Source: Hypsibius dujardini (taxonomy: Eukaryota > Tardigrada > Eutardigrada > Parachela > Hypsibiidae). From it: a stretch of DNA of 33,705 bases. Numbering within the stretch: the stretch's first letter is position 1; each line of letters starts with the position of its first letter. The DNA is taken from positions 1-33,705 of the forward strand of contig LRSR01007662.1 in assembly GCA_001579985.1 (NCBI GenBank). The letters run 5' to 3'. Both the position numbers and the translations under genes were made by a program. The notes beneath the pieces are model-generated. The model made no database searches, was not told the DNA's origin, and saw nothing but the letters and a program-made list of their open reading frames with translations. Shown here in pieces: positions 22,801 to 33,705 of this stretch.

Positions 22801-24894
22801 AAAACTCGGCCCATAGGCAATGAACGAAGCTCGCATCCTGGCGTAGATATTGTCCCAACCGTGCATGGCAGTCGCCCAGATCTTATAGTCCTTCGGGGGC
22901 TGGTGGGTGTGTAACCCGATGGAGATGTTGGGCGTGAGGATGATGGGAGAAATGCGGTCAGAGTTGGCATAGTGGACGCGACGGGGCAGGTCCTGCTTCA
23001 TGTACACTTGGTATGGGGAAGAATCGTTAGGGCAAGACAGACTGTCCATCATCTGCTGGACGGACCACCCTGATTGGAATGGGTCGATTCGCATGATGCT
23101 CCCGAGGCCCTAGAACCAAATGGATTTACAATTCAGCCGGTCTCTCTGTCTGCTTCAGTGACTGGCTAACTGTCTGTCTGTGTATCTGAACACATTCCAG
23201 TTGACCTATTGTCTGCATGTCTGCGTACCAGTACAGGCAGAGGCGTCCGAAACCACACAAACCTGATGAATCTTGGTATTATCCCATTTTTCTTCGTCCA
23301 ACATCTTCCGCAGACGGACAGTCGGATTGACGTCCACGTCGTAGTCGGCCACGCCGTGATCAGAAATGAACAACACATCCACGCAGTCCAACAAATTATG
23401 CTCCACCAAGCCCTTCATCAGCAGTTCAGCAAGTTGATCGGCCGAAGCCAACGCCGCAGAGTATTCCGCACCGTGAGTGCCGTTGTAATGAGCTGTAAGA
23501 ACAGTTTTGCACGCGTGGTTCAATCAAGCTGGAGCCACAGAAATGAACTTTCGAGCCCAAAACATCTTACCGATGGAATCTGGCTTGTGAAAATAGGTAA
23601 GAAGCAGGTGATACCTCTCGTCTTTGGGCAAAAGTAAGGCGTCAATGAGAACTTTAACTCGACTCTCCACAGACTCTGTGGTTGAGAAGTTGACGTAAGT
23701 TGTCGGTGTCATCCCGTTGATTTGTACCTACCAATATAACCGAAAAATACATAAATAGCTTTGCAGACAAAGAAGCAAGCAGAAAACAGACATACCTAAA
23801 GTACACCTGGCATCGAGATAAACATAAAGGCAATACCAATACATAGTGAGAGACAGACCGGCAGAGACCAATAGACAGAAGGGCAGACAGACACAATCAG
23901 AGAGCAGAAGAAACAAAAAGACCGAAGGAATACCGACAACCAAACGGTCAGAGAAAGACAATACGTGCCTCACTCCCTGGCCAGTAGTGGGCGAGCACCC
24001 TTTGACCATGCTCCTGCGCCAGCTGCCAGATAGGAATTCCCTTCCACCAACTAGGATCAAATTGGGTTCCAATGTGAGAATCAATGTGGAATATATGAGA
24101 AAGGTTGCCACCATCCCAGAATTCGTTGTCGATGATGCCGTGAGACTCGGGGTAGAGACCGGTCACTATCGAGAAGTGATTGGGGAAGGTTGCGGTGGGA
24201 AAGACAGGGCGCATATAAGGAGCACGAAGGCCGGCCGCTCCAACAGCTAGAAGGGAGTTCATTCGCTCGACGAGATCGGCTTGTAGGCCGTCCATTGAAA
24301 CCACTAAGAGCGGAGGTCGGTCGGCAAAACTAAGAACAAATGAAGACGCCGTAAGACAAATCAAGCAATCAAAGACCTACTGATTCTGAAGTTAATAATG
24401 CGCCCAGCGGCTGGCCATAAAGAACGGATGAAATGTTGAGCGAAACGGCACAACAAATAAACCACCTGTGCAATTTCTTTTCACTTCTTCCCGAATCCCG
24501 ACTCACCCAGCAGGACATCTTGCAAAATCCGGGAGGAATTTAATTCGTTCTCTCCAGTCCAGCTGACTCGCGAGGAGTTCGGGGCGAGAGCCGTAGGCTT
24601 GAGTGGCTTTGCAGGCGAGAAACCCAATCACCACGCAAAGGACCGAAATTACCGCTGCAATCATCCAGGGGCGCACTATTGCTGTCCAACTTCTCTACAA
24701 GCGCAAACAAGTTTCTAAAATGTGAACAAGATCTGAGCTTCCGTGCGACCTACGGGTTGGGCGAAACGAGCGCCGGTTCGGCCATTGTCAAAGGTAAAGT
24801 GCAGCGACTCCAATGACCCGTCTGACGTTCTCCTCCCCGGAGGGCCGCTGGCCCGAAACTTTTTGCTCGGGTTCCGCTCCTGCAGACCAAACAT
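19847..24894 (-). CDS. Ectonucleotide pyrophosphatase/phosphodiesterase (ENPP), type II membrane
   Basis: Predicted 850-residue ecto-enzyme that would hydrolyse phosphodiester or pyrophosphate bonds of extracellular nucleotides or lysophospholipids. Exons: 24894-24754, 24694-24507, 24329-23969, 23727-23571, 23492-23263, 23109-22549, 22273-21898, 21595-21385, 21299-21125, 19999-19847. Residues 1-50 are cytoplasmic and one membrane helix follows (MIAAVISVLCVVIGFLA). The phosphodiesterase domain has a full two-metal set: D123 (VVSMDG), nucleophile T157 (PTATFPNH), D280 and H284 (PDSIAH), D327 and H328 (ISDHG), H442 (MHGWDN). A C-terminal nuclease-like domain follows, with DFDFASGYSRELNVALWTAF, VIGPVFDS, SHFYVILS and DIELLTGLEFF. 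No somatomedin-B modules precede the catalytic domain, unlike vertebrate ENPP1-3. Intron 3 uses a GC donor, chosen because it gives WPGSEVQING. The 21385/21299 join is ambiguous by a few bases (alternative 21383/21294). The start at 24894 is the first ATG in the exon; a further 5' coding exon is not excluded. Confidence 0.92.
20255..20894. mobile_element. 640-bp piggyBac-like MITE with TTAA duplication
   Basis: The 14-bp terminal inverted repeat is CCCGTTAACGTCCA, perfect at both ends, flanked by TTAA on each side (20251-20254 and 20895-20898). TTAA targets and CCC/GGG ends are the hallmarks of piggyBac. The interior has no long inverted arms and no transposase; it includes T-rich and A-rich runs (about 20790-20820). 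It lies in the last intron of the ENPP gene (20000-21124). Confidence 0.88.
20899..21090. repeat. Degenerate ACAG-rich tract in the ENPP last intron
   Basis: ACAGA/ACAGGCAG units directly follow the TTAA duplication of the 640-bp element. They blend into the ENPP intron before exon 21299-21125. Confidence 0.55.
23855..23910. repeat. Short ACAG-rich tract in ENPP intron 3
   Basis: GACAGACCGGCAGAG and related units occur in the intron 23728-23968. Confidence 0.5.
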
Positions 24895-25792
24895 TTTTTC
24901 GCACTCACTATTCAATACTGCAAATAAAAACGGGCAGCGCGGAAAGATTTCGGAAGCAGATGGGCATGAAAATCACAACAAAAGACGAACCAGTGGAATA
25001 TGTGTAAGCTCCTCGTCATCTTCCATATTGAGCAGCTGAAATGACTCCATCCCCGCCATTCCGGCGCCGGTTAAACGACCGTAAAATTTATACACTCCGA
25101 AAATTAAAAGCCCAATAAAATTGTTAGACACATCCGCGGCACGGGTACCAAGAAAGCGAAACAAAGACAAACGTACCAGATTTCGTGAAGAAAAGAAAAT
25201 ACGAAGTGCAGAGCACAGAGCCTACAGGCCGATAAATACACTACAGCGTGTTTCAATGACAGGGAATCGGCAGTAAATGCCGCTTGCTTTACGTCATTTG
25301 CTTTAGTTCGCATTTGGCACGCTCCTCGCAGTAGCGTTAAAATAAAGTTGGCTGAATTTTTTGTTTTCTGCCATTACAAATATTTGTCATTCTATCTCGC
25401 GAATGTGTCAATTTGTATTTTTGTATATCTTTTTCCTACGGAATTCATAAAGCAGTGCTGTATTTGGTCCATTGATTTGTTCATCTGAGAACGTTCGCAC
25501 GCCTTTAACTGGTAATATTATTTCTTATCCGGTGTGTATCTACTTAAAAAGCACAAAAGATCAAAGGAAAACTTAAAAGATGATGCGAATGAAATGAATA
25601 CTTGTACAGAATATAGATACGGAAAACGCTCAGTGTGTATAGAGAGGCGAAGCAAAGTGCTTAAGAGACCGCCCGCGCGACGACAACCTCATGGCTACAA
25701 AATCACCTCTCGTCAACACAAGGGGGAGGAGACAAAATAACCCCAAAATCTTGAAACACGATGAAGAGCTGCTATCATAACTCCCCCAAATC

Positions 25793-25828
<36 letters not shown>

Positions 25829-26202
25829 GAGAAACAAAGTTAGAAGATAAATCAGGGAGGAAAATGGAGGACAAGCCTAGAGACAGACACAGACACAACT
25901 GCGCACAGGATAAAACCTCGAACACAGACGAGTGTCTGTCTACCTGAACAACAGACAAGTCCGTTTTAAAATCTAAACAGCCAAAGCAATAAAAAAAATA
26001 ATTGCCTTAAATAATTAACATAAAGCAGAAGGGTGGAGGATGGGATAAAATCGAATTGAGAGCAGCGCGTGGCAGAATATCTTCCTTTTCTCCTTTCTTC
26101 CGTCCTTCCTTTCTCCCAGGCAGACAGATAGACGACATGTAATGAAAAACGGGGCCCTCGCAAAGGCACTGGCTTCCCCATCTCCGGCTTCGGTTAGATC
26201 GA
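24895..26202. other. Interval between ENPP start and MARK stop
   Basis: About 1.3 kb. It should hold the ENPP promoter and 5' UTR and the MARK 3' UTR. A possible acceptor (TTTGCAG, 24918-24924) just upstream of the ENPP start suggests a 5' non-coding exon or a trans-splice site. The short minus-strand frame near 24990-25060 (start MAGMESFQLL) could be a further 5' ENPP exon, but no donor joins it in frame. Otherwise nothing is recognised except the AG run. Confidence 0.45.
25793..25830. repeat. (AG)n microsatellite
   Basis: A nearly pure AG dinucleotide run with one AAAG interruption; the only dinucleotide microsatellite of note among the tetranucleotide repeats. Confidence 0.95.
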
Positions 26203-31473
<5,271 letters not shown>

Positions 31474-31599
31474 CTATAACGAGACAGAAGAAGAATGTTA
31501 GGTTAAAGATCGTGAACTGTCAGTACGAGTATTAGTGTTAAACAAATACATACTCGCATAAAAGCAAGTAGACATAGATTAACATGTACACCGGCAGGA

Positions 31600-31770
31600 A
31601 GGTCGGCAGGGATGCAGACAAACACGCAGACTGATGAACAACGACATGACGACAGCCAGCCAGACATGCACACAGACAAGAATACAGACAAACAGACAAA
31701 TAAACAGACAGACGGCCAATAAGACAGCCAAAGTGACAGACAAACAGATAAAAACTGACAGACAACTGAC
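31600..31770. repeat. Degenerate (ACAG)n tract
   Basis: ACAGACAA/ACAGACAG units in the probable 5' intron of MARK. Both strands stay open over 60-90 codons because the repeat contains no stops. Confidence 0.75.
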
Positions 31771-32175
31771 AAAGGTAGATAGCCTGTCGTTCGCTAGCTA
31801 CGAAATCAACAATCAACGCTTCAAAACTAATTGAATATAGCTCTTGCCCGCCATCAAACTAGACGTAGGTCCCACATGACCTCGAGACTACTGAATGCAA
31901 TATGCATGACAGTGTATGTCCCTATCACCCACATGCTGCAGCGCGGTTGCTAAAGATCACGAGGACAGACCAGAAAAAATCATGTCAATCATGAAGTGGC
32001 GCACACAAATATTCTAATTATGACTTTGTATGCAGTGTGACACTTGCCACTTCATAAAACAATTTTTCCGCATGATATTCCTCTCACCGTCTCACTTTAC
32101 GACGAGTAAATGTCTGCACGGTACGTGTCTGCTACTGTCTGTATTAATGTCTCTCTTTCGGCCCGTTAGTCAGTC

Positions 32176-32251
32176 AATCTGTCTGTCTGTCTGCCTGTCT
32201 GCCTGCCTGCCTGCCTGCCTGCCTGTCTGTCTGTCTGTCTGTCTGTCTGTC
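32176..32251. repeat. Compound (CTGT)n(CTGC)n(CTGT)n tract
   Basis: A block of CTGT and CTGC units, then an uninterrupted run of CTGC (CCTG) units, then a clean CTGT run. The order is tidy rather than random. Confidence 0.9.
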
Positions 32252-32289
32252 GCAATGTACTTGCAATGCAGTTGATGCCATTATCTATA

Positions 32290-32413
32290 AGAGTTTTCGC
32301 AAACGGTATATCTTACGGTATAGCCGTACAGTATAGAAAAATGAACTGGGGTCAGAGAGAGTTTTCCATACTGTACCGCTATACCATTGAGATATACCGT
32401 TTGCGAAAACTCT
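32290..32413. repeat. 124-bp palindromic element
   Basis: Near-perfect inverted repeat: AGAGTTTTCGCAAACGGTAT at 32290-32309 pairs with its complement ending at 32413. Arms are about 50 bp with a handful of mismatches and share GGTATAGC and GTACAGTAT. The centre is about 20 unpaired bases (ATGAACTGGGGTCAGAG). CTAT occurs close to both ends (32285-32288 and 32414-32417). No coding capacity; probably a tiny MITE. Confidence 0.8.
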
Positions 32414-32849
32414 CTATTGCGTCCGTTGGGTATGATAAATAAATAACACACCTAGACACCGCCACATTACAGCACACTGACGCTCTCGGCGTCTCTGCAT
32501 CATGATATCACATGATCCGTCTGAAACATCTCGCTCGCAGACGAACTAATTGTCCCGTTATAAGTTTGTTTACACCCGGTCGCGATGGAGCGGAAAGAGC
32601 GACCCTGCCTGCGGCCAGTTGGTCCTCGGTCGGCCATCACATTTTCCAAAAAATATGATTTTCCGTTCGTCTCTCAATTCACTACTGCATTCATTGTCCC
32701 TGTGCGCGAAAAGCGCTTTCATCAGGAAGGTCGTTGAGGTCGCTGACATAATCAAACGCAACAACTCCAAGTCCAGCTCCCATCTCGCATCGTGCATTCG
32801 CATTTTACATGCTTGTTTTTTCCGCAGCAAAAATCTTTTTCCACAAGTC

Positions 32850-32920
32850 GGTCTGTCTGGCTGTCTGCCTGCCTGTCTGCCTATTTGTCTGCCTGCCTAC
32901 CTGTTTGTCTGTCCGTTTCT
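32850..32920. repeat. Degenerate CTGT/CTGC tract
   Basis: CTGTCTGGCTGTCTGCCTGCC and related units, in the same orientation as the compound tract at 32176-32251. Confidence 0.7.
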
Positions 32921-33411
32921 CAGTTTCTCGGCCTTTGAATTAAACGAATCTTTACATATGCAAAAACTGAGGCGGACGAAGCATCCATCAGGCTCACGTT
33001 AACACGATTTGCGGCACACGCGGATGGCGCCCCTAAAGGCACAAAACCACACAAGTACTAGTAAATCACGCAATCTTTCTGAATATATTCTCTCTGAGCA
33101 ATACGTCAAACGATTACACGGCAAAAAACACACCATATGCGCAGTCACTTTGTCTTTTCCTTGTCTTCTTACACACAGGCAGAGGAGTCAGATAGACAGA
33201 CAATGATGCACAAGAGCCGTCGGAAATAGTGACATCTGGTGGATTACATTCGCCCCGCGGACGACCTTCTAGGACGACGCGACACTCTCGCGTGACAACC
33301 GGATACACAAATTACAACCAAAATAACATGGCTATTGGCTACGCACACACGTTCCGCACAAATTCTGATTCAATAATCCTGTCAATGACTGATATGCCCT
33401 GGTCAAAGAGA

Positions 33412-33590
33412 GGGACAGACAGACTGAGTGAGGCAACCAGACAGACAAAAAACAGAGAGACAGACAAGAAACCAACAGACAGGCAGACAGACAGACAGAC
33501 AGAAAGACAGACAGAGGACACAGACAAAGGACAGGCAGGCATGCAGGATAACAGACTGACCAAAAACAAACCAGGCAGACAAATAGAATG
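33412..33590. repeat. (ACAG)n tract near right edge
   Basis: ACAGACAG with interruptions; the densest part is about 33476-33510. It is oriented opposite to the CTGT tracts 0.5-1.2 kb to the left. Confidence 0.85.
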
Positions 33591-33705
33591 CAGAAGATAA
33601 AACCCAATCAATTAACACGAGCCGAACCGTGATTGCCTAACTTTAAAGCCAGTCAATAAGTCAATCAAGCACCAGCAGTCTAAAAAAAGCAGATGGACCC
33701 TGAAT

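Larger units (their letters stand above)
31474..33705. other. Probable 5' intron of the MARK gene
   Basis: About 2.2 kb upstream of the helix-C exon. No stretch encoding the expected kinase N-lobe (glycine loop, VAIK) was found on the minus strand, so the next exon probably lies beyond the window. It holds ACAG/CTGT tracts and a 124-bp palindrome. The open frames at 32550-33002 (plus) and 32570-32830 (minus) resemble nothing I know. Confidence 0.6.

Noticed and set aside
25534-25740. 68-codon Lys/Arg-rich plus-strand frame
   Set aside because: No homology recognised and composition follows the purine-rich local sequence.
32550-33002. 150-codon plus-strand frame in the MARK upstream region
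   Set aside because: Its C-terminal half is CTGT repeat; the N-terminal half matches nothing I recognise and an antisense frame of similar length overlaps it.

Overview
This is a eukaryotic, animal-type window: every recognisable gene is split by GT-AG introns (two are GC-AG) and belongs to a metazoan family. Intron-rich genes, exons as short as 28 bp and pervasive degenerate CTGT/ACAG tetranucleotide repeats fit a parasitic flatworm (tapeworm, fluke or monogenean). That lineage guess is inference, not proof; no virus, plasmid or bacterial signature was seen.

Layout from left to right. (1) Positions 1-5341, minus strand: an SLC26-family anion transporter, rebuilt from 15 coding exons and running off the left edge within its STAS domain. 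One intron carries a palindromic element with a second small element nested inside it. (2) Positions 6754-10945, minus strand: a decayed rhodopsin-class GPCR with several frameshifts, a stop and a damaged splice site. It is split by a 2546-bp pogo-like DNA transposon (7917-10462) that carries its own decayed transposase. (3) Positions 11772-19436, plus strand: a complete 12-exon gene for a predicted 1417-residue type I membrane protein with a signal peptide, seven MAM domains, Thr/Pro-rich linkers, one membrane helix and a short tail. Its last intron holds a foldback element. (4) Positions 19847-24894, minus strand: a complete 10-exon ectonucleotide pyrophosphatase/phosphodiesterase (ENPP), predicted 850 residues, type II membrane topology, all seven expected metal-site residues present. 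Its last intron holds a TTAA-flanked 640-bp element. (5) Positions 26203-31473, minus strand: a MARK/PAR-1 kinase lacking its N-lobe, whose 5' exons lie beyond the right edge. Positions 31474-33705 are probably its 5' intron and contain repeats and a 124-bp palindrome.

The genes do not form an operon or pathway. Three encode predicted cell-surface proteins (anion transport, adhesion-type MAM ectodomain, extracellular nucleotide hydrolysis) and one a polarity/microtubule kinase. Exon joins were chosen by hand from splice consensus, reading-frame continuity and family resemblance; all four intact models keep one open frame through every join. The most striking material is in the introns: at least five distinct inverted-repeat elements, one of them dated relative to its host by an internal empty-site copy.
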